The translations under genes and the position numbers were made by a program. The notes under the pieces were generated by a model. The model saw only the letters and a program-made list of their open reading frames with translations. It was not told the origin of the DNA and searched no databases. Of a stretch of 33,151 nt of DNA, positions 7,576-15,713 are shown one piece after another. The stretch lies in NCBI GenBank assembly GCA_003523225.1, contig DPGK01000004.1:141698-174848 (forward strand), read 5' to 3'. This DNA is from Clostridiales bacterium. Its GTDB lineage: Bacteria; Bacillota; Clostridia; Oscillospirales; CAG-272. The first letter of the stretch is position 1. The number at the start of each line of letters is the position of its first letter.

Positions 7576-10404
7576 ATGAAAAAAATCAGAACATTTGCAA
7601 TTTTTCTTTCACTTCTGCTTGTGCTGCCGCTTGTCCCGGTGATCCCGGCTGCCGCCGCCGAGGAAATGCCGCAGAACACGGTATTTGTTTCTCCCACGCT
7701 TTCGGGGTCAGACGGCACGGCGTATGAAGTGGATTTCGGCGGAAAGAAATATAATGCCGAGATCGGAAAGACTGCTTTCAAAAGCCCGGCGACAGCCATC
7801 AAAGCGCTTTCCGCAGGCGGAACGATGTGGCTGGGCGCGGGTACATATTCCGAGGCGCTTATAATTGACCGCGATATTACTATCCTCGGTCCGAAGGCGG
7901 GAATCGACCCGAACGTCAGGGGGAAGAACAGGTCCGACGACTGGACGCGCAATCCCGAACGCGGCAACGGCGAGGCGACTCTCACGACCAGCTGGCACGT
8001 CGGAATATACGCTTCCTCCAAAACGGTGTATGACTGCCACAAGGTCACCATCGACGGTATTGCAATTTCCGGAGCCGGTATGCTGCGTTCCAACTACGGC
8101 GGAGCGGGATACATTGAGCTTACATACCGCAATATCCTTGTCAGCGGGTATACGACGAATGGAAACGGTCCGTTTTACTGCTATTCCTACTACCCTGACA
8201 AGGCTACAAACCTTTATCTGCGCGATCTGACGTTAGAAAATATCCGTTTTGAGGGTCATACCACGGCTACGGGCTTCCACCTTACCGTTGAGAACATGAC
8301 CGCTTCGGGAATTTATTTTGACGGGAACAGCACCGGAAAGTGCTTTGGATTTGTCACCGTTGCCGACTCGGCGGCGTCAAAGGAAAGCGTAAATATTACG
8401 GTGAAGGATTCAATGTTCAGGCAGAAGGTAAATCAGGTACTTAACTTCAACTTTACAACAAACTCCGGCGGACACAATTTCAACAAAAACATAAGTCAGC
8501 GTAAGAGTGTCAACGCAACGGTGGAGAACTGCGTTTTCTATAACTGCGATTCCGGAGCGTCAACCAACAATAACATAATCGTTCTGCAGATATCGACCGG
8601 GAACGTTTACTTCAATATTTTAAACAACCTGTTTGTGCAGACGGAAAAGGCGGCGGATAACTTCATTGCCATTCACGGTGCGGGTTCTGAGCTTCCGCTT
8701 GGCGAAAAATTCACGCTGAAGGGCAATTCCTTTATCGGTATTCCGACCGCGCTGTCTATTCCTCAGAGCACCACGGCGTTTGACCTTTCCGGCAGTTATT
8801 TTGCCCCTGACGGAGTTGCCGCAAAGCCGGTGGTGAACGGTCCGGATAAGACCGAATGGTGGTATCTCGACGCGGAAATGACGAAAACCAGCCGCGATGT
8901 TGAGGAGCGGCTTGACGGTGTGCCTGCGGCGGGCAAGGTTGATGCCTCTGCCGGAACAGTCACTGACAGCGTTGATACCGAAAGCTACACCTTTGCTATC
9001 AGAACCGAGGCTTACAACACCTTCCGTGTTTATGCCGACCGTGAGCTGACAAAGTCCCTTGGAAATACGGTGCGCCTCAGCGCAAAGGAAAATACATTCT
9101 ATCTGGAGATTCGTTCAATGAGCGGAAAACTCACAAAGGTGTACGAGGCAAAGATCACCACTTCGAAGCCGGATGTTCTGTCCTTTGACCTTGCAAGCGA
9201 GGTTCACTTCTTCGGGCGCACATACGCAGAGAACGGCGCGTACTTCTTCAACTGGTCGGCGTCGGGATTTTCCGTGCGCTTCCGCGGCAGCGGAGTCAGC
9301 GCGGTCATAACCTCAAGCGCGCCGGGCGGAAGCAATAACGCATATCTGAAGATCTATGTTGACGGTGTTGAGATGGAGGACGTCGAGCTGAAAAGCAAGA
9401 CTCAGACCGTAAATCTTGCCGCAGGTCTTGACCCCTCAAAGGAGCATACGGTGAGAGTGCTCAAGCGCACCAATGCCCGCTCCTCCACAGCCGCCGTTAC
9501 GGATATCAGGCTGACAGACGGAGAAAAGCTGTCACCGGAGAAAAACTCCTCAAGACTTATTGAGTTTATCGGCGACTCGCTTACCGTAGGATATGCGGCG
9601 TCAAAGACGGCGCCGGGAGCTACTGCATGGAGCACCGCGACCGAGGACGTGACCCGCACGTATGTCAAGCAGATAGCCGACGCTTTTGACGCCGACTACA
9701 ATGTTGTTGCAATATCCGGGCGCGGCATCGTGCGCAATACCGGAGGGGATACCGACAAGCTGATGCCCTTCCTTTACGGTTATCTTGACCAGTATAATAA
9801 TCCGGGCGTGGCATACGATTTTGCCCGCCAACCCGATGTTATCGTTATCAATCTTGCCACCAACGACGCCAGCGGCAACAATTCCTCGCTGACAGCCGCC
9901 GAGTTCAAGACAGGACTGCGCGCATTCCTTAAGGACGTCCGCGCAAAGAACCCGAATGCTGAGATCGTGTACGCTTACGGTCTTACCTCGACGAAATATT
10001 CTGCTGAAATAAAGTCGGTGGTGGAAGAAATGCAGAGCGCGGGGGATTCACATATAAGCTATTTGCAGCTTAAAGCCTGCTCGGCGTCCGAAAAGCTGCT
10101 CAACCATACCACTGCTGAGGCGTATGTATCGCGCGGTGAGGCGATAATCGAGCTGATATCTTCCCTTACCGGTTGGAAGGCGGGAGAGCCTGCGGAGACA
10201 GAGGCGGAGACTGAGGCTGAGACCATGGCTCCGGAAACTCCGGCTGCAACCGAAACCGATGCTCCCGCATCCGAGACGGCTGCCGCATCCGATACCGAAA
10301 AGGCAGATAAAAAAGGCTGCGGTTCTTCCGCGGCGGCTGCAGCGGTGCTTGCAGCTGTAATTCCGGCGGCGGTCATTTTGCGCAGACGCAGACGCGAGGA
10401 CTGA
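7576..10404 (+). CDS. Secreted, C-terminally anchored protein: beta-helix domain plus CE2-like SGNH esterase
   Basis: Large surface protein, 942 residues from the ATG at 7576, chosen because a classic signal peptide starts there (MKKIRTFAIFLSLLLVLPLV, ending around AAAAEE); an upstream in-frame ATG at 7366 would bury it. Residues ~40-450 look like a right-handed beta-helix with recurrent ENxxF/NxxxxG turns. Residues ~545-650 form a jelly-roll-like domain, followed by an SGNH hydrolase with GDSLTVGYA (about 666), ISGRGIVRN, LMPFLYGYLDQ and NLATNDAS. That order is typical of carbohydrate esterase family 2 deacetylases. A Thr/Glu/Ala-rich linker leads to KKGCGSS, a hydrophobic segment and RRRRRED. 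It probably removes acetyl groups from extracellular polysaccharide. The catalytic Asp of the usual DxxH motif is not evident (NHTTAEAY instead), so activity needs testing. Confidence 0.8.
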   Translation: MKKIRTFAIFLSLLLVLPLVPVIPAAAAEEMPQNTVFVSPTLSGSDGTAYEVDFGGKKYNAEIGKTAFKSPATAIKALSAGGTMWLGAGTYSEALIIDRDITILGPKAGIDPNVRGKNRSDDWTRNPERGNGEATLTTSWHVGIYASSKTVYDCHKVTIDGIAISGAGMLRSNYGGAGYIELTYRNILVSGYTTNGNGPFYCYSYYPDKATNLYLRDLTLENIRFEGHTTATGFHLTVENMTASGIYFDGNSTGKCFGFVTVADSAASKESVNITVKDSMFRQKVNQVLNFNFTTNSGGHNFNKNISQRKSVNATVENCVFYNCDSGASTNNNIIVLQISTGNVYFNILNNLFVQTEKAADNFIAIHGAGSELPLGEKFTLKGNSFIGIPTALSIPQSTTAFDLSGSYFAPDGVAAKPVVNGPDKTEWWYLDAEMTKTSRDVEERLDGVPAAGKVDASAGTVTDSVDTESYTFAIRTEAYNTFRVYADRELTKSLGNTVRLSAKENTFYLEIRSMSGKLTKVYEAKITTSKPDVLSFDLASEVHFFGRTYAENGAYFFNWSASGFSVRFRGSGVSAVITSSAPGGSNNAYLKIYVDGVEMEDVELKSKTQTVNLAAGLDPSKEHTVRVLKRTNARSSTAAVTDIRLTDGEKLSPEKNSSRLIEFIGDSLTVGYAASKTAPGATAWSTATEDVTRTYVKQIADAFDADYNVVAISGRGIVRNTGGDTDKLMPFLYGYLDQYNNPGVAYDFARQPDVIVINLATNDASGNNSSLTAAEFKTGLRAFLKDVRAKNPNAEIVYAYGLTSTKYSAEIKSVVEEMQSAGDSHISYLQLKACSASEKLLNHTTAEAYVSRGEAIIELISSLTGWKAGEPAETEAETEAETMAPETPAATETDAPASETAAASDTEKADKKGCGSSAAAAAVLAAVIPAAVILRRRRRED

Positions 10405-10487
10405 ACGGAAAATAAAAAAAGGGTCTTCTCAAAAACGGTCAACAGAGTATAATTATATTTGACTGAAGACCGCAGAGCAATCATTCA

Positions 10488-10517
10488 GGGGCTGCTGCAC
10501 TGAGGTGCAGCAGCCCC
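10488..10517. repeat. Perfect 13-bp inverted repeat in the gap before the TetR gene
   Basis: GGGGCTGCTGCAC (10488-10500) and GTGCAGCAGCCCC (10505-10517) pair perfectly around TGAG. The stem is followed by AAAAAG, not by a T-run, so it is a poor plus-strand terminator. The gap 10405-10622 also has GGTCTTC/GAAGACC arms and a short ACCGCG-TTG-CGCGGT hairpin near 10560-10575. The GGCTG...CAGCC pattern resembles the hairpins at 7310 and 12924. Confidence 0.5.
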
Positions 10518-10622
10518 AAAAAGATGCAGGAGGTCATTCTCACCCTTGCGGTCAATAAAAAACCGCGTTGCGCGGTCTTGCAGTAGCAGACGAAAGATAA
10601 GTACGGAAAGGTGTGATGTGGC

Positions 10623-11252
10623 ATGAACGAAAAATTTTTCTCTCTCCCACCCGAAAAACAGCAGAAGATAATAAATGCCGGATTCAGGGTGTTTTCTAAG
10701 AACAGCTACTGCAAAAGTCCGATGGGGGAAATTGCCGCGGATGCGGGGATAAGTAAATCACTTTTGTTTCACTATTTCCGCAACAAAAAGGAGCTTTATC
10801 TGTTTTTATGGAACAGATGCGCCGAGATCACAATGGAGTATCTCAATAAATACAAGTGCTATGAACCGACGGACCTCTTTGAGATGATGGAGCGCGGGAT
10901 GATGGCAAAATTCAGGATAATGGAGCTGTACCCGCACATGGCGGCTTTTGCCGTTAAGGCTTTTTACGAAAAGGATGAGCAGATATGCTGTGAGGTACAA
11001 AAGAGCTATCACAAGTTTTTTGATATGAAGGCATCGCGGGCACTTGCGGCGCTTGACCCGGCGGATTACGTTCCGGGGCTTGACCTTAAAATGATGTACC
11101 GCGAGATGTATCTGGCGTCTGAGGGATATCTATGGGAGATGCTTCAGGGCGGCGAGCTTGACGTCGCGCGTATGCAAAAGGATTTTTCCGAGCTTATGAA
11201 GTTCTGGAAGTCGGTATACAGGAGGGATCATAATGAAGGCGATAAAAACTGA
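10623..11252 (+). CDS. TetR/AcrR-family transcriptional regulator
   Basis: One-component regulator of 209 residues. The N-terminal TetR DNA-binding domain is clear: KIINAGFRVFSKNSYCKSPM, then IAADAGISKSLLFHYFRNKKELY (about 14-60). The C-terminal ligand-binding half is variable and gives no clue to the effector. The gene overlaps the ABC ATPase gene by 20 bases and is the first gene of a three-gene operon, so it most likely regulates that exporter in response to its substrate. The start follows AAAGGTG about eight bases upstream. Confidence 0.9.
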   Translation: MNEKFFSLPPEKQQKIINAGFRVFSKNSYCKSPMGEIAADAGISKSLLFHYFRNKKELYLFLWNRCAEITMEYLNKYKCYEPTDLFEMMERGMMAKFRIMELYPHMAAFAVKAFYEKDEQICCEVQKSYHKFFDMKASRALAALDPADYVPGLDLKMMYREMYLASEGYLWEMLQGGELDVARMQKDFSELMKFWKSVYRRDHNEGDKN

Positions 11253-12123
11253 CGGGCTGACAAAATACTACGGGAAGCACCGGGGGATCGAGGGCATCAG
11301 CCTTTCGGTTGACGAGGGCGACTTTTTCGGTTTTATCGGACCGAACGGCGCGGGAAAAAGCACGACGATAAGAACGCTTATGGGTCTGCTGTCGCCCACC
11401 GGAGGAACGGCGGAGATATTCGGTATGGATGTGTGCAAAAACAAGACCGGCATTCTGTCGGAGGTCGGGTATCTCCCGTCCGAGGCCGTGTTTTACGGCG
11501 GGATGCGGGTGCGGGACATCCTGCGGCTGTCAGCCGATCTGCACAAAAAGGATTGCACCGAGGAGGCAAAACGGCTGTGCGAGAGGCTTGAGCTTGACCC
11601 CTCCCGCAAAATTGACGAGCTTTCGCTCGGAAACCGCAAGAAGGTCGGAATTGTCTGCGCCATGCAGCACAGACCGCGGCTTTATGTCCTTGACGAGCCG
11701 ACAAGCGGACTTGACCCGCTGATGCAGAGAGAATTTTATTCTTTGCTTAGTGAACGCAACAAAGAGGGAGCGACGGTATTCCTTTCCTCACACATTCTTT
11801 CTGAGGTGCAGAAGTATTGCAGCCGTGCCGCGGTCATACGCGACGGTAGGATACTGATATGCGACAGCGTGGAAAAGCTCGGGCACACCGGAGCAAAGCG
11901 CGTTGTACTTGCCGGGGTAAGCGATGTCCCGGATCTTGAGGGTGTAAGAGATATAAAAAAGTCACAGGACGGAGTCAGTTTTCTTTACAGCGGCAAAGCC
12001 GATCTTCTTTTGAAGGCACTGTCAGCTTTGCCTGTCACTGACGTTACCATATCCGAGCCTGATCTTGAGGAGATCTTCATGCACTACTATGCAAAGGAGG
12101 AAAACCGAAATGACGGTATTTAA
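11233..12123 (+). CDS. ABC transporter ATP-binding protein (ABC-2 exporter type)
   Basis: Cytoplasmic ATPase of an ABC-2 exporter, 296 residues. Walker A is GPNGAGKST (36-44), the signature is LSLGNRKKVG (130-139), Walker B is LYVLDEPTSGLDP (150-162), and the switch histidine is in LSSHILSEV. A C-terminal extension of about 85 residues is usual in the CcmA/NatA/BcrA-like subgroup. The start is preceded by GGAGG and lies inside the end of the TetR gene; the 3' end overlaps the permease gene by 14 bases, indicating translational coupling. Substrate unknown: bacitracin-like peptides, sodium or other drugs are all transported by relatives. Confidence 0.92.
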   Translation: MKAIKTDGLTKYYGKHRGIEGISLSVDEGDFFGFIGPNGAGKSTTIRTLMGLLSPTGGTAEIFGMDVCKNKTGILSEVGYLPSEAVFYGGMRVRDILRLSADLHKKDCTEEAKRLCERLELDPSRKIDELSLGNRKKVGIVCAMQHRPRLYVLDEPTSGLDPLMQREFYSLLSERNKEGATVFLSSHILSEVQKYCSRAAVIRDGRILICDSVEKLGHTGAKRVVLAGVSDVPDLEGVRDIKKSQDGVSFLYSGKADLLLKALSALPVTDVTISEPDLEEIFMHYYAKEENRNDGI

Positions 12124-12895
12124 GCACGAGCTGAGACGCGGAAGAATATCTCTCATCGTATGGACAGCTGCAATTGCCTTTATGCTTGCGCTTTGCATAA
12201 TTATTTATCCGGAAATGTCCTCACAGATGGGAGATATAAGTGCCATGTTTGCGGATATGGGCAGCTTTTCAAAGGCATTTGGCATGGATAGGATAAATTT
12301 CGGTGAGTTCATCGGCTTTTTCGGAGTGGAGTGCGGGAATGTACTGGGGCTTGGCGGAGCATTTTTTGCGGCGCTTCTTGGAATTTCCGCGCTTGCCAAG
12401 GAGGAAAGCGAGCACACGGCGGATTTTCTGCTGACTCATCCGGTCTCAAGAACGAGAGTAATTGCGGAAAAGCTGTGCGCCGTTATCGCGCAGATAGCAA
12501 TTCTTAACCTTGCCGTAATAGCGGTTACGGCTCTTTCGGTCATGCTGATAGGCGAGGACGCACCGATCGGGACGCTTGCGCTGCTCTTTCTTTCATACTT
12601 TGTTATGCAGCTTGAGGTGGCGGCGGTGACATTCGGCATTTCCGCTTTTCTCAGCCGTCGCGGACTGGGAGTCGGATTGGGACTTGCCGCCGTGTTTTAC
12701 TTCACCAACATAATCTCAAATCTGACTGAAAAGGCATATTTCCTGAAGTATTTTACCCCCTTTGGCTATACGGACGGCGCGGACATCATCGCCGACAAAG
12801 CCATAGATATCGGTTATCTTTCGGTCGGTCTTGTAATCACAGTGATATGTATCCTGCTTGCCTTTTTGAAATACCGCAAAAAGGACATAGCCTGA
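12110..12895 (+). CDS. ABC-2 type exporter permease
   Basis: Integral membrane subunit partnering the preceding ATPase, 261 residues from the ATG at 12110, which follows AAAGGAGG directly (12093-12100). About six hydrophobic segments are visible: one at 15-35 (IVWTAAIAFMLALCIIIYP), then near 80-95, 120-150, 160-185, 190-210 and 235-255, ending in the basic tail FLKYRKKDIA. The block EEESEHTADFLLTHPVSRT is typical of the ABC2_membrane_3/NatB-like group. A strong terminator follows, closing the tetR-ATPase-permease operon. Confidence 0.88.
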   Translation: MTVFKHELRRGRISLIVWTAAIAFMLALCIIIYPEMSSQMGDISAMFADMGSFSKAFGMDRINFGEFIGFFGVECGNVLGLGGAFFAALLGISALAKEESEHTADFLLTHPVSRTRVIAEKLCAVIAQIAILNLAVIAVTALSVMLIGEDAPIGTLALLFLSYFVMQLEVAAVTFGISAFLSRRGLGVGLGLAAVFYFTNIISNLTEKAYFLKYFTPFGYTDGADIIADKAIDIGYLSVGLVITVICILLAFLKYRKKDIA

Positions 12896-12923
12896 TCAGT
12901 CCGTAAACTGGATATAAATATGT

Positions 12924-12957
12924 ACGTGGCTGTCGCTTTAAGCGGCAGCCACGTTTT
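12924..12957 (+). terminator. Rho-independent terminator closing the exporter operon
   Basis: ACGTGGCTGTCGC and GCGGCAGCCACGT pair around TTTAA with one mismatch or wobble, followed by a short T-run (GTTTTG). It lies between convergent genes and could also slow transcription coming from glmS. Confidence 0.75.
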
Positions 12958-13005
12958 GACTTTGTTTGTTAATATCCTTAGACTTCACGGCGCGGAATGT
13001 GTTTG

Positions 13006-14838
13006 TTATTCCACCGTTACCGATTTCGCCAGATTGCGCGGATGGTCAACGTCACAGCCGCGCAGAAGTGCCGTCCTGTATGCCAGCAGCTGGGAGAACA
13101 CCACGCTTTGCAAAGGTGAGAGCAGCGGGTCGGCGGCGGGAAGTACAAACACATCGTCGGCGTATTCCTCGGGAGAGGGGAAGTCGGGAGCGCAAACCAG
13201 TATCACATATCCGCCGCGGCTTCTGACCTCGCGGATATTTCCCGTCATTTTATCATAATATCCCGGTTCTGTAGCAAGCGCTATGACAGGAGTTCCATCG
13301 GTCACAAGCGAGAGAGTTCCGTGCTTCAGCTCGCCGGCGGCGTATGCTTCGCTGTGGATATAGGATATTTCCTTCAGCTTGAGCGAGCATTCGGGGGCGG
13401 CGACGGCGTCTGCTCCGCGTCCGATAAAGAAGATATCGTTGTGAGTATACAGCTTTTGCGCAAGCGTATCGATCTCATCGCCGCGTGCGATTATTCCGGA
13501 AATGTGTCTCGGCAGTGTGGAGGAGATCTCACTGCAAAGCGCACGGGTGCGATCTGCGTTTATCTTGCCGCGAAGATATCCGAGCTTTATTGCAAGCATG
13601 GCGAGCACCGTGACCTGCGAGGCGTAGCCTTTGGTGGTGGCGACGGCAATTTCCGGTCCTGCGCCTGTGTACATTACCGCGTCGGATTCGCGCGCTATTG
13701 CCGAGCCGACCACATTGATTATTCCCAGCGAGGAAAGCCCGCGCTGATGTGCAAGCCTGAGCGCCTGAAGGGTGTCGGACGTTTCGCCGGATTGCGAAAC
13801 CGGTACCGCTATCGTGTGTCCGACGGTCACGGGCGGAGCATAGCGGTATTCGGATGCGAGGTCGACGGTTACGGGGATCTCCGCAAGCCGCTCTATCAGC
13901 ATACGACCTATAAGTCCCGCGTGCATGGCAGAGCCGCAGCCTATTATCGACACGCTGTCCGCAGAGCGCAGCAGCTCATCGTCGATTCCGTCGGCGGAGA
14001 AGTCGGGCAGACCGTCAGAATTTATACGGTGCGACGCGGCGCGGCGTATCACGTCCGGTTGCTCGTGTATCTCCTTCAGCATGAAGTGAGCGTAGCCTTC
14101 CTTGTCTGCCGCGTCCACCGTCCAGTCGATGGTTTCTGGCGTTCTTCTTGAAATTTTGCCGTCAGCTCCGTAAAACTCTATTCCGTCAGGGGTGAGTCGC
14201 GCTATCTCGCCTTCGGCAAGACGTATTATCTGACGTGTGTGCGGCAAAAGTGCGGGAATGTCGGAGGCGATATACGAGCCGTCAGGTGTATGCGCGGCAA
14301 TCAGCGGACTGTCTCGCCGCACCGCGTAAATTTCGTCGGGACGGTCTTTGAATATTATTCCGAAAGCGTATGACCCGGTAATGCGGGCAAGTGCGCCTTT
14401 TATTGCTTCAAGCGGATCGCGGTTCCGGCGGTACAGCATATCAATAAGATGTACCGCGCACTCGGTGTCGGTATCTCCGGCAAATCTGTAGCCTGCCGAT
14501 ATAAGCTCGCGGCGCAGTTCAAGATAATTTTCAATAATTCCGTTGTGAACTAAAACAAGGTTTTCCGAGATCTGCGGGTGAGAGTTCACCTCGCTTGGCA
14601 TTCCGTGGGTCGCCCAGCGGGTGTGACCTATCCCGCAGCAGCCTTCAACGCCGCCGCGCGCCTCGACTTCGCTGCACAGCTGTGCAACTCTGCCGGGACG
14701 TTTGACCGTCACTATGCCTTGCTCTCCGGTCACTGAAATTCCCGCCGAATCGTAGCCGCGGTATTCAAGCGCCCCAAGCCCGCGCAAAAGTATTTCCGCC
14801 GCCTGTTTTTTACCGGTATATCCGATTATTCCGCACAT
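13006..14838 (-). CDS. glmS: Glutamine--fructose-6-phosphate aminotransferase (isomerizing)
   Basis: Makes glucosamine-6-phosphate from fructose-6-phosphate and glutamine, the first committed step towards UDP-GlcNAc and peptidoglycan. The 610-residue length is standard. It begins MCGIIGYTGK, with Cys2 as the glutaminase nucleophile exposed after Met removal, and has the class II glutaminase block GHTRWATHG, two SIS domains (SIIGCGSAMHAG; SGETSDTLQALR) and the canonical C-terminus DVDHPRNLAKSVTVE. The start follows AAGGAG. It is the last gene of a glmM/acyltransferase/glmS cluster. The 105 bases upstream are too short and too AT-rich to hold the glmS ribozyme that controls this gene in many Bacillota, so another control is expected. 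Confidence 0.97.
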   Translation of the reverse strand: MCGIIGYTGKKQAAEILLRGLGALEYRGYDSAGISVTGEQGIVTVKRPGRVAQLCSEVEARGGVEGCCGIGHTRWATHGMPSEVNSHPQISENLVLVHNGIIENYLELRRELISAGYRFAGDTDTECAVHLIDMLYRRNRDPLEAIKGALARITGSYAFGIIFKDRPDEIYAVRRDSPLIAAHTPDGSYIASDIPALLPHTRQIIRLAEGEIARLTPDGIEFYGADGKISRRTPETIDWTVDAADKEGYAHFMLKEIHEQPDVIRRAASHRINSDGLPDFSADGIDDELLRSADSVSIIGCGSAMHAGLIGRMLIERLAEIPVTVDLASEYRYAPPVTVGHTIAVPVSQSGETSDTLQALRLAHQRGLSSLGIINVVGSAIARESDAVMYTGAGPEIAVATTKGYASQVTVLAMLAIKLGYLRGKINADRTRALCSEISSTLPRHISGIIARGDEIDTLAQKLYTHNDIFFIGRGADAVAAPECSLKLKEISYIHSEAYAAGELKHGTLSLVTDGTPVIALATEPGYYDKMTGNIREVRSRGGYVILVCAPDFPSPEEYADDVFVLPAADPLLSPLQSVVFSQLLAYRTALLRGCDVDHPRNLAKSVTVE

Positions 14839-14873
14839 GGTAAGTCTCCTTGATAAACAAAAAATATTAAATC

Positions 14874-14902
14874 AATATAAAAAAATACATCACAAAGCGC
14901 AA
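14874..14902 (-). promoter_or_regulatory. Possible internal promoter upstream of glmS
   Basis: On the minus strand TTGCGC (14897-14902), 17 bases, TATATT (14874-14879). The -35 match is weak and the area is very AT-rich, so chance is possible. If real, glmS could be transcribed separately from glmM. Confidence 0.3.
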
Positions 14903-14943
14903 AAAAAATATACCCGCCCGAAATATAATGCTGTTTGCCGTGG

Positions 14944-15612
14944 TTATTTTCTCTTTACAATGTTATCCGGCGATTTTACAATGCATCCGGCAGGTATCAC
15001 GCCGCGCAGGTGCGTCAGCGGGTAAACCGAGCTTCCGCATCCGACCACAGTTCCGGGACTCAGTACGCAGCCGCAACCGATGTCTGCACCATCGCCGAGA
15101 AATGAGCCGACCTTGCGCAGTCCGGTTTCGTAGTCGCGCTTGCTGTGGATGACAACGTTTTTTCCGTCCGATTTAAGATTTGAGCAGACAGCTCCCGCCC
15201 CCATGTGCGCTCCGCGTCCGAGCACCGAATCGCCCACATAGTTATAATGCGGCACCTGAGCGCGGTTCATTATGAGGCAGTTTTTAAGCTCGGTGGAGTT
15301 GCCGATGACACAGCCCTCGCCGATAAGCACCCCGCCGCGCAGATATGCTCCGGGACGGAGCACGGTGCCGTGTCCTACCACGGCAGTTCCCTCAATAACT
15401 GCGGTAGGTGCGATCTTCACATCTCTGCCGACGAGAACGCCGTCAAAGAGCAGGGAATATCCCTCTGCACCCTCAGACAAAAGCCGTAGAATAAAGTCTT
15501 TTATCCGCGGCAGTAGCTCCCACGGGTATTCAATGCCATCAAACAGAGGTGAAAAAAGAGGGGGAATGTTAGCAAACAGGTCGGAGTTTTTTATCATATC
15601 GCAGTCGTTCAT
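14944..15612 (-). CDS. Left-handed beta-helix (hexapeptide repeat) acyltransferase, GlmU C-domain-like
   Basis: 222 residues. A short helical N-terminus (1-55, including FDGIEYPWELLPRIKDFI) precedes an extended run of hexapeptide repeats such as VKIAPTAVIEGTAVVGHGTVLRPG, IGEGCVIGNSTELKN and LGDGADIGCGCVLSPGTVV. This is the fold of the acetyltransferase half of GlmU, without the uridylyltransferase half. Its position between glmM and glmS suggests acetylation of glucosamine-1-phosphate or a related sugar-nucleotide step. The motif NYVGDSVLGRGAHMGAGAVCSNLKSDG resembles the GlmU acetyl-CoA/sugar-binding region. The exact substrate is inferred from context only. Cys residues are unusually frequent in the final coils. 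Confidence 0.75.
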   Translation of the reverse strand: MNDCDMIKNSDLFANIPPLFSPLFDGIEYPWELLPRIKDFILRLLSEGAEGYSLLFDGVLVGRDVKIAPTAVIEGTAVVGHGTVLRPGAYLRGGVLIGEGCVIGNSTELKNCLIMNRAQVPHYNYVGDSVLGRGAHMGAGAVCSNLKSDGKNVVIHSKRDYETGLRKVGSFLGDGADIGCGCVLSPGTVVGCGSSVYPLTHLRGVIPAGCIVKSPDNIVKRK

Positions 15613-15637
15613 TTATAAAAGACACCTTTCATTCCGT

Positions 15638-15693
15638 CTTGATCGTCATCACGCGGTTATGCGACGTTTTACGCCCGCGTAATGACGGTCAAG
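15638..15693. repeat. Large 19-bp imperfect inverted repeat between glmM and the acyltransferase gene
   Basis: Arms 15638-15656 (starts CTTGATCGTCATC) and 15675-15693 (ends ATGACGGTCAAG) pair over 19 positions with two mismatches or wobbles, loop 18 bases. No T-run follows on the minus strand, so it is not an ordinary terminator. In the polycistronic RNA it would form a strong hairpin just before the next ribosome binding site, a possible processing or stability element. Confidence 0.6.
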
Positions 15694-15713
15694 GCTATTA
15701 TTATTTTTCTGTG

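Noticed and set aside
10488..10517. Intrinsic terminator of the CE2-like gene
   Set aside because: The stem is perfect but followed by A residues instead of T; recorded as an inverted repeat only.
13321..14151. 276-residue plus-strand frame opposite glmS
   Set aside because: Antisense shadow of a highly conserved gene, with no ribosome binding site or recognisable domain.
14839..14943. glmS ribozyme upstream of glmS
   Set aside because: Only about 105 bases are available, very AT-rich, and the expected pseudoknot core is not recognisable.
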